Assembly (NCBI RefSeq): GCF_000517105.1
Contig: NZ_KI912150.1
Location: forward strand, 126,096 to 190,095
Origin: Fischerella sp. PCC 9605
Lineage (GTDB): Bacteria; Cyanobacteriota; Cyanobacteriia; Cyanobacteriales; Nostocaceae
Length of the DNA: 64,000 nucleotides
Direction of reading: 5' to 3'
The notes beneath the pieces are model-generated. The model saw only the letters and a list, made by a program, of their open reading frames with translations, was not told the origin of the DNA and did not search any database. Position numbers and translations under genes: made by a program. Each line of letters starts with the position of its first letter. Positions within the stretch are counted from its first letter, which is position 1. This document shows, one piece after another, positions 26,118 to 35,319 of this stretch.

Positions 26118-27683
26118 GTGATATCAAGAATTTTGTTCAATGCTTTGCTGTTTAGCCCCGCTGTTATAGTCACAACCTTGTTTTTATCCTCCTCAAAAGT
26201 TACAGCTGAAGTATCGGCAGCCGTGGCGCAAGTCACCTCCGTCTCTCAACTGTCTGACGTACAACCTTCAGATTGGGCATTTGGTGCATTGCAATCGCTG
26301 GTAGAACGGTATGCTTGTATTGCTGGCTACCCAAATGGCACGTATCGCGGCAATCGAACCATGACGCGATACGAATTTGCTGCTGGTTTGAATGCTTGTT
26401 TAGATCGGGTGAATGAATTAATTGCTACGAAGACAGCTGATTTGGTAACTAAAGAAGATTTAGCTACATTCCAAAAGCTACAAGAGGAGTTTTCCGCTGA
26501 ACTAGCTACCCTACGCAGTCGTGTAGATGCGTTAGAAACGCGCACTACTGAACTTGAAGCAAATCAGTTTTCTACCACCACAAAACTCACAGGTGAGGCT
26601 ATCTTTGCTGTAGCTGGTGTTTTTGGTGAGGAAGCAGCCGACGAAGACAACAATGCCAATAACAACCCAGCTTTGCAAGATAATATTATATTTGCCAATC
26701 GAGTACGTCTGAATTTTGATACTAGCTTTACTGGCAAAGACCTTTTAAGAACCCGCTTGCAAACCAAAAACATAACTGAGTTTCAGGGCGATGTCACAGG
26801 TACTAGAATGATTCGTTTGGGGTTCGATGGAGATGACGACAACCGAGTTAGCGTAGATGACCTGTACTATTACTTCCCAATCGGCGATCGCGCGAGAGTC
26901 ACCCTTGCTGCTGCGGAAACAGAAATGACAGACATTGCAGAAACGCTGAGTCCCGTAAGTAGTGCTAGCAGCGGTGCGATTTCTCGCTTTGGGCGGTATA
27001 ACCCTATCTACCGAACTAATGACGGTACAGGATTTGGGATAAACTACGAGTTTAGCGATCGCGCCAGTCTCACTTTCGCCTATATGGTCAGTGATGCCGA
27101 AGATCCTACCGATAAAAATGGGCTTTTCGATGGTAACTACAGCGCTTTAGCGCAAGTACTTTTTGCGCCAATCAAGAATTTAGATATAGGCTTGACATAC
27201 GTCCACTCCTACTATGCTGGAGGGAGCAATAGTGGTGTCAACCTAACGGGTAGTACAGGTAGTGATAATGCCCGTAGACCCTTTGATAATGTCGCTACTT
27301 CCGCAGATTCTTTTAGTTTAGAAACTAGCTGGCGAATTAGTCCTCAATTTACTGTTTCTGGTTGGTTAGGCTATTCATTTGCCCACTCGGAAGTCAGCGA
27401 CGACAACGCAGATATCTTGAACTATGCTGTAACTTTAGCTTTTCCAGATTTGGGAGGAAAAGGTAATTTAGCTGGTATTGTCATCGGTATGCCACCAAAG
27501 GTTACAGAAAGTAGCCTAGTCGCCGATCGGGACACCTCCTTACATATAGAGGGTTTCTATCGGTTCAAACTCACAGATAACATCACTATTACCCCTGGCT
27601 TATTTGTGATTACCAATCCAGAACACAACGATAACAACGATAGTATATTTGTAGGAACCATGCGAACGACCTTCAAGTTTTAA
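26118..27683 (+). CDS. SLH-domain outer-membrane porin (iron uptake porin/OprB type)
   Basis: This 521-residue protein has a signal peptide, an SLH domain (about 38-100, SDVQPSDWAFGALQSLVERY followed by YPNGTYRGNRTMTRYEFA), a coiled coil (about 105-155) and a beta-barrel ending in aromatic F. That is the layout of cyanobacterial porins, where SLH contacts peptidoglycan and the barrel is OprB-like; homologues are called iron uptake porins. The start is GTG 26118. Its stop overlaps, tail to tail, the stop of the PhnD-like gene on the other strand. Possible substrates are small ions or nutrients. Confidence 0.9.
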   Translation: MISRILFNALLFSPAVIVTTLFLSSSKVTAEVSAAVAQVTSVSQLSDVQPSDWAFGALQSLVERYACIAGYPNGTYRGNRTMTRYEFAAGLNACLDRVNELIATKTADLVTKEDLATFQKLQEEFSAELATLRSRVDALETRTTELEANQFSTTTKLTGEAIFAVAGVFGEEAADEDNNANNNPALQDNIIFANRVRLNFDTSFTGKDLLRTRLQTKNITEFQGDVTGTRMIRLGFDGDDDNRVSVDDLYYYFPIGDRARVTLAAAETEMTDIAETLSPVSSASSGAISRFGRYNPIYRTNDGTGFGINYEFSDRASLTFAYMVSDAEDPTDKNGLFDGNYSALAQVLFAPIKNLDIGLTYVHSYYAGGSNSGVNLTGSTGSDNARRPFDNVATSADSFSLETSWRISPQFTVSGWLGYSFAHSEVSDDNADILNYAVTLAFPDLGGKGNLAGIVIGMPPKVTESSLVADRDTSLHIEGFYRFKLTDNITITPGLFVITNPEHNDNNDSIFVGTMRTTFKF

Positions 27684-28576
27684 AGAAATTGTCCTTGTCC
27701 AATTGCTTGATAAACCTCGCGAATCATGTTGTAATCAGCATCATTCGCAGGGATGAACTGGGATTGATTGTACTTTTTATGCTTGCGACCGACTAAAAGA
27801 GCTTGAATAAGTTTATCTTGGTTTTGAAGAATACGCGATCGCACCAGTTCAACAACAGCAGGCTCAAATTTACTACTGAGAACAAAGACATCGTTGGGTA
27901 GGGGTGGACTTTTTGCTATGACTAAAAACTCGCTATCTGCTTTTTTTTGTGTAACTTCTCGGTCATAGGTGTTATTAGAAAATGCTGAGGCATAAATTTC
28001 ACCCTTTTTTAAAGCCAGAATGCGCTTCTGTTCTTCTTTAATTAGCACAATTTCGACGTCTGTCTTGGGATTTAATCCAGCATCTATCAAAATCTTCATT
28101 GGACCAATATAACTACCTGCTGCACCCAAGTTTCCTAAAGCAATTTTTTTACCTTTCAACTGTGCCAGTGATTTGATTCCGCTTTTAGTAGAGACTGCAA
28201 ACAGAGAGTAATAGTTTGGGCGTGTAATAGCAGTAAGGGGAACAGCTTGCGTTCTCGCCCGTGAAATCACATATTCAGATGGCCCAAGCAAGACGAGATC
28301 CAGCTGACCCAACTGTAGGGCTGTCACCGCCGCAATGTAATTTTGAACCGAAACCAACTCAATTTTTGTTTCCAAAACCTGCTCTATTGCTGTTTTAAAT
28401 GCCCCAAAATTGCTTTGTAATTCTTCAAGATTTTTTTCATCTGTAGATGTAAATCTTAGCGTTTTGGGTAAACTAACACTTGATTTAGAAGTTATGTCAT
28501 TATATTGATTGCTGCTAGCTGCTGTACAACCAGAGGCAAATAGTAGGGAATAATAGATGAAATTCCGTCGTTGCAT
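27680..28576 (-). CDS. PhnD-like periplasmic binding lipoprotein, paralogue 1
   Basis: This is a 298-residue substrate-binding protein of the phosphate/phosphite/phosphonate type. The N-terminus MQRRNFIYYSLLFASGC is a short lipoprotein signal (cysteine lipobox). The core has AVTALQLGQLDLVLLGPSEY, IKSLAQLKGKKIALGN and the terminal ADYNMIREVYQAIGQGQFL. It is one of three tandem paralogues and the most diverged of them. No ABC permease or ATPase gene lies in the window, so it may serve as a receptor for a kinase or for a distant transporter. The stop overlaps the porin stop. Confidence 0.85.
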   Translation of the reverse strand: MQRRNFIYYSLLFASGCTAASSNQYNDITSKSSVSLPKTLRFTSTDEKNLEELQSNFGAFKTAIEQVLETKIELVSVQNYIAAVTALQLGQLDLVLLGPSEYVISRARTQAVPLTAITRPNYYSLFAVSTKSGIKSLAQLKGKKIALGNLGAAGSYIGPMKILIDAGLNPKTDVEIVLIKEEQKRILALKKGEIYASAFSNNTYDREVTQKKADSEFLVIAKSPPLPNDVFVLSSKFEPAVVELVRSRILQNQDKLIQALLVGRKHKKYNQSQFIPANDADYNMIREVYQAIGQGQFL

Positions 28577-28620
28577 ATAGTTGCTTAATAGATAATTTTA
28601 CTTTGAAATTCTGGTAGCAC

Positions 28621-29514
28621 TTAGTTAATGAAATCGCCTTGTCCGATTGCTTTGTAAACTTCTCGAATCATGTTGTAATCGGCATCAGTAGCCGCTAACA
28701 TTTTGGAGCCTTTAAACTTCTCATTTTCTGGGGATGCCAAGATAGCTTGGATGAGTTTATCTTGATGCTTGAGCATCAGCTGTTGCATTTGTTGGATGAA
28801 GGCGGGAGCAAGCAGGCTGCTAGCAACAAAAACATCACTGGGCAGGTTTGATCCAGTTGCTATGACTGGAAATTCTGTTGTAGATAAACCTGCATTTCGC
28901 AGCGTTTTTTCATACCTTGAAATAGAAACTGCCCAGGCATCAACATCCCCTTTTCTTAACGCTTCCAAGCCCTTGTCTTCTAAAAACAGACTTTGGTAGT
29001 CTGACTTGGGATCTAACCCAGCATCCATCAGAAGCTTTGTCGGGTAAAGATGGCCACCAGTTGCTGCCTTTGATCGCATAGCAATTTTTTTCCCTTTTAA
29101 TTGAGACAGTGACTTGATACCACTGTTGGCACGAACAGCAACTACTGAGTAGTACTTTGGTCGTTCGAGAGCGACAACAGGAACTGCTTTCGCCCTGGCA
29201 TTTAAAATCACGTATTCTGATGGACCTGCAAGAACTAGATTTATCTGACCCAACTGCAATGCTGGTGCCGCCGCTACGAAATTTTCAACGGGGATAAAAT
29301 CAATCTTGATATCTAATACATCTTCTAATGCAGTCCGAAAGGCTCCATAATCCCGCTGTAAAGCTTGTAGTCCCTTAATATCTGTGACTGCAAATTTTAG
29401 TTGCTTGGGCGCACTGTCCAGCACTTTGTTAAAAGTACTATTACTGGAATTACTAGCTACTGTACAACCACTAACAAATAGTAGAGAGTGCCAAATAAAA
29501 TTACGCCGTTTCAT
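28621..29514 (-). CDS. PhnD-like periplasmic binding lipoprotein, paralogue 2
   Basis: This is a 297-residue member of the same family. The signal MKRRNFIWHSLLFVSGC ends in a lipobox cysteine. It has the loop VLAGPSEYVILNARAKAVPV, IKSLSQLKGKKIAMRSKAA, and the C-terminus DADYNMIREVYKAIGQGDFIN. It is closer to paralogue 3 than to 1, and shares blocks such as VFVASS.LAPAFI.QMQQLMLKHQ with it. It sits 44 bases upstream of paralogue 1. Binding-pocket residues differ among the three, so different ligands are possible. Confidence 0.85.
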   Translation of the reverse strand: MKRRNFIWHSLLFVSGCTVASNSSNSTFNKVLDSAPKQLKFAVTDIKGLQALQRDYGAFRTALEDVLDIKIDFIPVENFVAAAPALQLGQINLVLAGPSEYVILNARAKAVPVVALERPKYYSVVAVRANSGIKSLSQLKGKKIAMRSKAATGGHLYPTKLLMDAGLDPKSDYQSLFLEDKGLEALRKGDVDAWAVSISRYEKTLRNAGLSTTEFPVIATGSNLPSDVFVASSLLAPAFIQQMQQLMLKHQDKLIQAILASPENEKFKGSKMLAATDADYNMIREVYKAIGQGDFIN

Positions 29515-29527
29515 TTTTTTTTGATAA

Positions 29528-30433
29528 TTAATTTATTACTGAGTTAATGAAATCGCCTTGTCCAATCGCTTTATAAACTTCCCGAATCGTGTTGTAATCA
29601 GCATCAGTTGCCGTAACCATTTTGGAGCCTTTAAACTTCTTGTTAGCTGGGGATACCAAAATAGCTTGAATGAGTTTATCTTGATGCTTGAGCATCAACT
29701 GTTGCATCTGTTCGATAAAGGCGGGAGCAAGCTGACTACTAGCAACAAACACATCATCGGGGAGATTTGATCCAGTTGCTATCACTGAAAATGCACTCTC
29801 AGATAAACCTGCCTTTTGCAATTGTCTTTGATATGCCGCACTACCAAGTGCACAGACATCAACAATTCCTTTTGCTAACGCTTCCACTGCCTTTTCTTCT
29901 AAAAATAGAATTTGCAAGTCCGACTTGGGATTTAATCCTGCTTCTATTAACTGCTTGATGGGGTAAATATGCCCAGATGTTGTTCCTTTCTTCCACATGG
30001 CGATTTTTTTCCCTTTTAACTGAGGTAGAGACTTGATACCACTGTCAGCACGCACAACGATTACTGGGTAGTAACTCGATCGCTTGATAGCGACAAAAGG
30101 AACTGCCTTCGCCCTAGCATTTAAAATCACGTATTCCGATGGACCTGCGAAAACTATATCTACCTGACCCAACTGCAATGCTGGTGCTGCCGCTATGGTA
30201 TTTTCAACGGGAAAAAAATCAATATCGATATCTAATACATCCTCTAATGCAGTCCGAAAAACTCCATAATCTCGTTGTAATTCTTTCAGCCCGCTAACAT
30301 CTGTAACTGCAAACCTTAGCTGCTTGGGTGCGTTGCCTAACAATTTATTAGAATTACTATGACTCGAATTATTAGCTAATGTACAACTACCAATAAATAG
30401 CAGGGAATACCAAAGAAAATCATGCCTTTTCAT
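29528..30433 (-). CDS. PhnD-like periplasmic binding lipoprotein, paralogue 3
   Basis: This is a 301-residue family member, first of the tandem series. The signal MKRHDFLWYSLLFIGSC ends in a lipobox cysteine. It contains IVFAGPSEYVILNARAKAVPF, IKSLPQLKGKKIAMWKKGTT and DADYNTIREVYKAIGQGDF. The genes are separated by only 13 and 44 bases, so one transcript is likely. The promoter should lie in the 270-base spacer upstream. Gene duplication is visible directly; the ligand is not known. Confidence 0.85.
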   Translation of the reverse strand: MKRHDFLWYSLLFIGSCTLANNSSHSNSNKLLGNAPKQLRFAVTDVSGLKELQRDYGVFRTALEDVLDIDIDFFPVENTIAAAPALQLGQVDIVFAGPSEYVILNARAKAVPFVAIKRSSYYPVIVVRADSGIKSLPQLKGKKIAMWKKGTTSGHIYPIKQLIEAGLNPKSDLQILFLEEKAVEALAKGIVDVCALGSAAYQRQLQKAGLSESAFSVIATGSNLPDDVFVASSQLAPAFIEQMQQLMLKHQDKLIQAILVSPANKKFKGSKMVTATDADYNTIREVYKAIGQGDFINSVIN

Positions 30434-30704
30434 TTATTAATAAATAAGAAGTATAGACTATAATTTGAAAGTATTTAGTTGATGTTATTTTTTTTTATCA
30501 ACAGTAGCTACCGTAATATCACTTATACTGTCAATGAGCCGTTAAGGACGTTGCAACTCAACTGCCAAGGGAGACGAGCGATCGCACCCATATAAAAATT
30601 TGGTATAAGTGAATTTTTTTTGAGATAGCCCCCTATTTTCTGACAATCAGGTTAGTTCTATGTTAGTGAAGCTTTAGCTGTCTAAAGATGGACGGGAGAC
30701 TACT

Positions 30705-32462
30705 ATGCCAGAACAAAACTCTAATCATCCCGATTGGATGCAAGCTTATCGACCTTTGTTCTTTGAAAGTCTCTCAGGTATCACCTATCTCGGAGATAAT
30801 CGAGTTCTGCTGTGCGATCGCACCAGAGGTATGTTGACAGAAGTAAATTTAGTTTCTCTTACGGAAACTTTTAGAAAAACTTATGATGTTGACGATTATG
30901 CCGACGTTAATAGTATTTGTTACTACGAAGGTCATCTTTATTCTGTCTATGAGAATAAGGTCTACATTGCTAATTACGATGCAGAAACTCCTCGCTTGAG
31001 AAATGAGTTGTTATTAGATATTCCTAATTGTAGTGATTTAACGGGTATAGCTATTACAGATACAACAATATATTTAGCCACTCAAAATCAATCGATTCTT
31101 GCTTACAACCGAGAAACCGAAGAGATTGAAAAAATAGGCAAGACACCAGGAATTGGCATAGATGACATATGTTATTGTAATAATCATCTATATATTGTTG
31201 ATGCTAAAGAACAAACTATATATGTTTTTGATATTGAACATGGCAAGATTTTGTATGAAATCTTAACTCCCTTTGAAAATCCAACTGGCATTACAGCCAT
31301 TAGCAATGCAAAATCAGGAGAAGTACTGTTTTATTTAGCATATTCAAGACCAAGTTTTGAAATTTATGACACTGGAGATACTGAATTCAAGCTCGAATTA
31401 AGAACTTATTATGAAACGGATGATTCAAAAGAGCAGGTTACTGATAACTTTATTTATCCATTAATTTTCAGACATGACGAGAGTCGAGATATTGTCTTAT
31501 CTAACGGCTTTATCGTAGAAATGTATTACGTAGAAAAATTACATGCCTTGCCTGAAGTAGTGGATGAACATCGGGTAATCAAGAATCTGGAATGGAAAAT
31601 TTCTATTCCCATGAATACAGATAGGCAAGAACTTCTCTCTATTGAAAGAATCGGTAGTTTTGATATGAGAATTGAGGAAATTGCAGAAGAACAAAATCGC
31701 AAAGTAGCTGTTTTTTCAATTCCTGAAATTGACTTGAGAACAGAGAGAAGAGTTTTTGGATGGAAAGCTCTGGTAAAAATGTTTTGCATTAGATACTGTT
31801 TAAAGCAAGATAAAGTCAGAGAAATTACTAAAGAAGAACTGAAGAAATATTCCAGATATCTTCAAAACGAAGATGGACTTGACATGGATAGTCGATATGT
31901 TCAGAAAGCGGCTGATGAAGCAGTCAGCTATTTGAGCGATCGCGATCGCTCAAATGTCATCAAAAAAGCAGAAGCTATCCGGGATTACATTTATGAAGAA
32001 ATTACTTATGTAATGGATAGCCGCCATGAAGGAACAGAAGATGTTTTAAAAAGTGGTGAAGGTTCCTGCGGTGAGTATTTAAATGTATTTTTGTCGCTGC
32101 TGAGATTGAATAATATTCCAGCAAAAGTATGTGGAAATTATAAGGTTCCTGCTTACAAAATGCAGGCTGGCTCAAAATCTGTTTTTTTATCGCCGGACTT
32201 TAATCATGTGTGGTTGCAATTCTATGTTCCTGGCTGCGGTTGGGTTCCCTTAGAGTCGAGTGCTGATGATGAAGCTGCCTCTTTCCGAGGCTGGCCTAAA
32301 CGATATTTTATGGCACTTGCCTGGTATCACATGGAATGTAGAATGGGCAGCTATTTTGAAGAGGTATTTGAGAGAGGCACTGACAAACTATTTTTCCTCA
32401 GCGTAGGAGAATTAGCTAAAAATGACATCAAATTTAAGGTGATTAGAGAAGTTGATTTTTAA
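30705..32462 (+). CDS. Beta-propeller plus transglutaminase-like protein
   Basis: This 585-residue protein has an N-terminal half (about 15-285) built of repeated blades of SMP-30/NHL type (GITYLGDNRVLLCDR, NSICYYEGHLYSV, LTGIAITDTTIYLA, DDICYCNNHLYIVDAK, GITAI). The C-terminal part (about 400-560) is a transglutaminase-like fold with the catalytic cysteine C455 in GEGSCGEYLNVF, H501 in DFNHVWLQFY and E517 or D521 after GWVPLE. No signal peptide is seen, so it is probably cytoplasmic. The combination is unusual. It could be a peptidase or cross-linking enzyme guided by the propeller; the substrate is unknown. Confidence 0.75.
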   Translation: MPEQNSNHPDWMQAYRPLFFESLSGITYLGDNRVLLCDRTRGMLTEVNLVSLTETFRKTYDVDDYADVNSICYYEGHLYSVYENKVYIANYDAETPRLRNELLLDIPNCSDLTGIAITDTTIYLATQNQSILAYNRETEEIEKIGKTPGIGIDDICYCNNHLYIVDAKEQTIYVFDIEHGKILYEILTPFENPTGITAISNAKSGEVLFYLAYSRPSFEIYDTGDTEFKLELRTYYETDDSKEQVTDNFIYPLIFRHDESRDIVLSNGFIVEMYYVEKLHALPEVVDEHRVIKNLEWKISIPMNTDRQELLSIERIGSFDMRIEEIAEEQNRKVAVFSIPEIDLRTERRVFGWKALVKMFCIRYCLKQDKVREITKEELKKYSRYLQNEDGLDMDSRYVQKAADEAVSYLSDRDRSNVIKKAEAIRDYIYEEITYVMDSRHEGTEDVLKSGEGSCGEYLNVFLSLLRLNNIPAKVCGNYKVPAYKMQAGSKSVFLSPDFNHVWLQFYVPGCGWVPLESSADDEAASFRGWPKRYFMALAWYHMECRMGSYFEEVFERGTDKLFFLSVGELAKNDIKFKVIREVDF

Positions 32463-32464
32463 AA

Positions 32465-32528
32465 ACCCTCACCCCGTCCTGTCGGACACCCCTCTCCCAA
32501 GTTGGGAGAGGGGAAGGGGGTGAGGGCA
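32465..32528. repeat. Nested hairpin repeat after the propeller/transglutaminase gene
   Basis: CCCTCACCCC (32466-32475) pairs with GGGGTGAGGG (32517-32526), and the inner arms CCCCTCTCCCAA (32489-32500) and TTGGGAGAGGGG (32502-32513) pair over one base. It starts three bases after the stop codon and could act as a terminator on either strand. Confidence 0.75.
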
Positions 32529-32564
32529 GATACAATAACTAATCAAACGGATTTGATATGACAG

Positions 32565-32963
32565 ATGAAAACCGAGAATCTCAGAATCAATCAACTTTCC
32601 CCAGAAACGTATGAGTGGTATCTCAAATACTTAGAGGCGTTAGATACTTTAGATATTGAAGCGTATGGTAAATTTTTAGCGCAGGATTGCTCTGTGCAAT
32701 CAAACAACAACCCTCCGATGGAAGGCAAAGAGATTGTGATGCAGGGGCTTGCTGGGTATTGGACGACCTTCGCCAGTTTAGAACATGACTTGTTGAACAT
32801 TTACGGTAGCGACTCGTCTTTTGTGCTTGAGGCGTTGAATCACTACAAACGCAATGATGGAAAGGCGGTTACAATTCGAGCCGTTGCTTTTACCGATCAA
32901 AATGAGGAGGGGTTGGTAACTTCGGTCAGATTCTACACAGATACAACACCGCTATTTGCATAG
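32565..32963 (+). CDS. SnoaL/NTF2-like protein
   Basis: This is a 132-residue protein of the NTF2-like fold. Typical features: a first helix (YEWYLKYLEALDTLDIEAYGKFL), AQDCSVQSNNNPPMEGKEIV, then strands ending VTIRAVAFTDQNEEGLVTSVRF. Such proteins act as isomerases, cyclases or small-molecule binders; the reaction is unknown. It has a cassette-like setting: a strong hairpin upstream and a complete attC-like repeat only six bases after its stop. Confidence 0.75.
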   Translation: MKTENLRINQLSPETYEWYLKYLEALDTLDIEAYGKFLAQDCSVQSNNNPPMEGKEIVMQGLAGYWTTFASLEHDLLNIYGSDSSFVLEALNHYKRNDGKAVTIRAVAFTDQNEEGLVTSVRFYTDTTPLFA

Positions 32964-32968
32964 TCGTA

Positions 32969-33055
32969 GCCCAACAATCGCGTTGCAGCAGAGGGTTAAG
33001 AGATCTTGGTATGGATGCAAACGTTACTCGCCATCGCTGAACGCAACCGTTATTT
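32969..33055 (+). repeat. attC-like repeat, copy 3 (best-structured)
   Basis: It starts GCCCAAC (fits RYYYAAC), six bases after the stop of the NTF2-like gene. GCGTTGCAGC (32980-32989) pairs with GCTGAACGC (33036-33044) leaving one unpaired G, the extrahelical-base signature of attC, and it ends ACCGTTA. The internal block 33006-33026 matches copies 1 and 2. The right core GTTATTT departs from the GTTRRRY consensus. Confidence 0.65.
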
Positions 33056-33056
33056 G

Positions 33057-34187
33057 TCAGGGTTTAGCATGTTGATTTTGGTTAGACCAAATCGGCAGTT
33101 GATTTACTTTCTCTAGCGTTAACTCTACATAAGTGGTTTGACTTTCCCCCACCAATGTTTTACCGAAATAGCCTTCAGATCCATCATGGGTATGAGGGCC
33201 AGTATTCACCACTGTGTAACGTCCCTGTTGCACAGCCTGGTTAAAAGGAGAGCCTACCGTCACAGGCCAGCGTGAAGCAAATATAATAGCGCTAATGTCC
33301 TCAACCCAATCTCGACTACCCCGCAGATGGTACACGCGATCAACCGCCTCGAAGCCAGTGTTACCATCAAAACTACCCCCAACGGACACTACAATAAACT
33401 GAGCGTTGAGCCATTGATCTAGGTAGGGAACTGCACCCAGAGCAACCTGTGCGCCTCCGCTAGTACCAATCAGAATCAGCTTTAGCCGTTCTTTCGGGTA
33501 TTTGGGGATCGGATATGCAGCGTTCATGCGATCGCCAATCGCGCTAGCAATTCCCAAATTATAAACCTCACCGTAGCGCTCATCCGCAGAAATGGCAAAC
33601 CGCCAAAGATTGCGAATTTTAATCAGGATATCTGCATTCTTGAGCCAGCCATCTGCTTTTGCCGCAGCACGCCACAAAGGTGCCAAAAAGCGATTTCCTC
33701 CCAAGCTTTCGTTAGCAGCTGAATAAGGAAACACATCTGAAACTACTACACAATTGGGATGAAGTTTCTCTAAACGATCCAAAAAAAATTCCTCGCCAGG
33801 GGTCAACTCGTTAGCTGAGAAATCTCCCACTCCTGGCAAAAAAATAATGTAGCAATCAATATTTGCAGACTTGGTATCATTTAGAGAGCGATCGCCTGGT
33901 GGTAATTTCTTAGTCTGGTTATTCTTTAACCCCAAAGTTTCAGCACTTTGGCTTAACCACCATACCAAAGTCCCTACAGGTGACAAAGTTCCCCAGACAA
34001 GAAGTATTACTCCTGCTAGAATCAACAGCTTTAGGGTGTCACTTTGCATTCTTAGCAGTATTCGTTTGATCAACTGTAGCATTCGATAGATATTTGGTGC
34101 ATATTCAACAATTTCAGGCTCTTGAAGAAGAATGTCTTTATTTGTTGTAATTAATTGTATGAAATTCGATTTTTTTGAGTTTTTCAT
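33057..34187 (-). CDS. Membrane-anchored alpha/beta-hydrolase-like protein
   Basis: This 376-residue protein has an N-terminal amphipathic/basic part, one transmembrane helix (about 53-70, LKLLILAGVILLVWGTL), then a hydrolase-like domain: IDCYIIFLPGVGDFSANE, LILIGTSGGAQVALGAVPYL with the nucleophile-elbow serine (GTSGG), and the late histidine in NTGPHTHDGSEGYFG. It resembles cyanobacterial proteins of unknown function with an alpha/beta-hydrolase core. A substrate is not evident. It is divergent from the YIP1-family gene, only 18 bases away. Confidence 0.7.
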   Translation of the reverse strand: MKNSKKSNFIQLITTNKDILLQEPEIVEYAPNIYRMLQLIKRILLRMQSDTLKLLILAGVILLVWGTLSPVGTLVWWLSQSAETLGLKNNQTKKLPPGDRSLNDTKSANIDCYIIFLPGVGDFSANELTPGEEFFLDRLEKLHPNCVVVSDVFPYSAANESLGGNRFLAPLWRAAAKADGWLKNADILIKIRNLWRFAISADERYGEVYNLGIASAIGDRMNAAYPIPKYPKERLKLILIGTSGGAQVALGAVPYLDQWLNAQFIVVSVGGSFDGNTGFEAVDRVYHLRGSRDWVEDISAIIFASRWPVTVGSPFNQAVQQGRYTVVNTGPHTHDGSEGYFGKTLVGESQTTYVELTLEKVNQLPIWSNQNQHAKP

Positions 34188-34205
34188 CCCTCCTTAGCCG
34201 TAAAA

Positions 34206-34772
34206 ATGAGCGAAAATCACAAAAAATCAAAGCAAGGGCTATGTCACACACTTAGATACGCTCTAGCTCTGAATGCCGACTTCTATGAAAATACTCGCAA
34301 TACCCCCAAAACTCGGAGGTTAGCCCTAACTATTGTGATTTTGGCTGCCATTTCTTATGCCATAGGTAGTGCTGTGATTTTGTTAATCAATCGAGCTACC
34401 GTTTTTATTCTATTGCTGGCACTTGTGATTAATGCGATCGCAGTTGTCGCAGGATACTATTTTTGGACGTTCACGATTTGGAAGATAGGGCAATGGCTCA
34501 AGCCAATCGATCCTACCTACGGCGATCTACTCGTTCCCATTGGCTTTGCCTATGCACCACAAGTGCTAAATTTTTTAACCCTAATTCCCTTATTGGGACG
34601 ACCAATTGAATTGATATTAGCGGTATGGAGTCTATTGGCGGTAATTGTAGCAGTCCGTCAAGGATTAGATATTAGCACTTGGCGAGCAGCGTTTATTTGT
34701 TTAATTGGTTGGCCTTTGATTCAAATTGCGGTTGGTTCTGTACAACTGTTGCAGCAACAATTAGTGAAATAG
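34206..34772 (+). CDS. YIP1-family membrane protein
   Basis: This is a 188-residue integral membrane protein with about five helices: ALTIVILAAISYAIGSAVIL, ATVFILLLALVINAIAVVAG, YGDLLVPIGFAYAPQVLNFL, LILAVWSLLAVIVAVRQGL and WPLIQIAVGSVQLL. YAPQVL and AVWSLLAVIVAVRQGLD match the YIP1 family. In bacteria the function is not clear. It starts 18 bases from the divergent hydrolase gene, implying a shared promoter region. Confidence 0.75.
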   Translation: MSENHKKSKQGLCHTLRYALALNADFYENTRNTPKTRRLALTIVILAAISYAIGSAVILLINRATVFILLLALVINAIAVVAGYYFWTFTIWKIGQWLKPIDPTYGDLLVPIGFAYAPQVLNFLTLIPLLGRPIELILAVWSLLAVIVAVRQGLDISTWRAAFICLIGWPLIQIAVGSVQLLQQQLVK

Positions 34773-35319
34773 CGCAGGTAAACAGCGTGAACTATCTACT
34801 TTGCTGTATCTTCCTTGGGAATAGTAAAGAAATAATACTAAAATTGATTGATTTCTGCTTAACTAACTTCCTTGAGACGTAGTGCATAGATGCAGAGTGC
34901 GTAACGCCAATTTAGTGCAAAACCTACTTTTCCCACTTTTTTTATATTTTCAAGGAAAATTTTTTTAAATTACATACTTTTCTCACTCAAAGCATATTTA
35001 CATTCTCATACTTTCTGCTATTGAATATAAAATAACTCAAAAACATAAGTTCAATTTCAAAATCACGATTTTCACTAGCAAATACAACTCTCAATTGGGA
35101 ATAGTTTTATGAGGAAGCTTAGTTGCAATCAAACACAAAAACAAGCGTTTTCCTTGACACAAGTGAGAATAATTTAAGTCGATTGTTCCCCGGAAATACT
35201 ACGTGAATACTACTTAAGCGATTTGGGTATAGTGTGAATCCTTAAGTTATGGGTTGTTTGTTTTATTCACTCACCCTCATTAGACATTAGGGCATCTAGC
35301 TAGCATAAAGGTTACAGGG
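34773..35319. other. AT-rich intergenic region
   Basis: No gene recognised. The end near 35260-35310 contains the promoter-proximal sequence for the small gene at 35320. A TTGACA at about 35154 has no convincing -10 at the right distance. No strong repeat was found. Confidence 0.35.

Noticed and set aside
35153-35180. TTGACA promoter in the 34.8-35.3 kb spacer
   Set aside because: No acceptable -10 hexamer at 16-18 bases; the nearest TAATTT is only about ten bases away.
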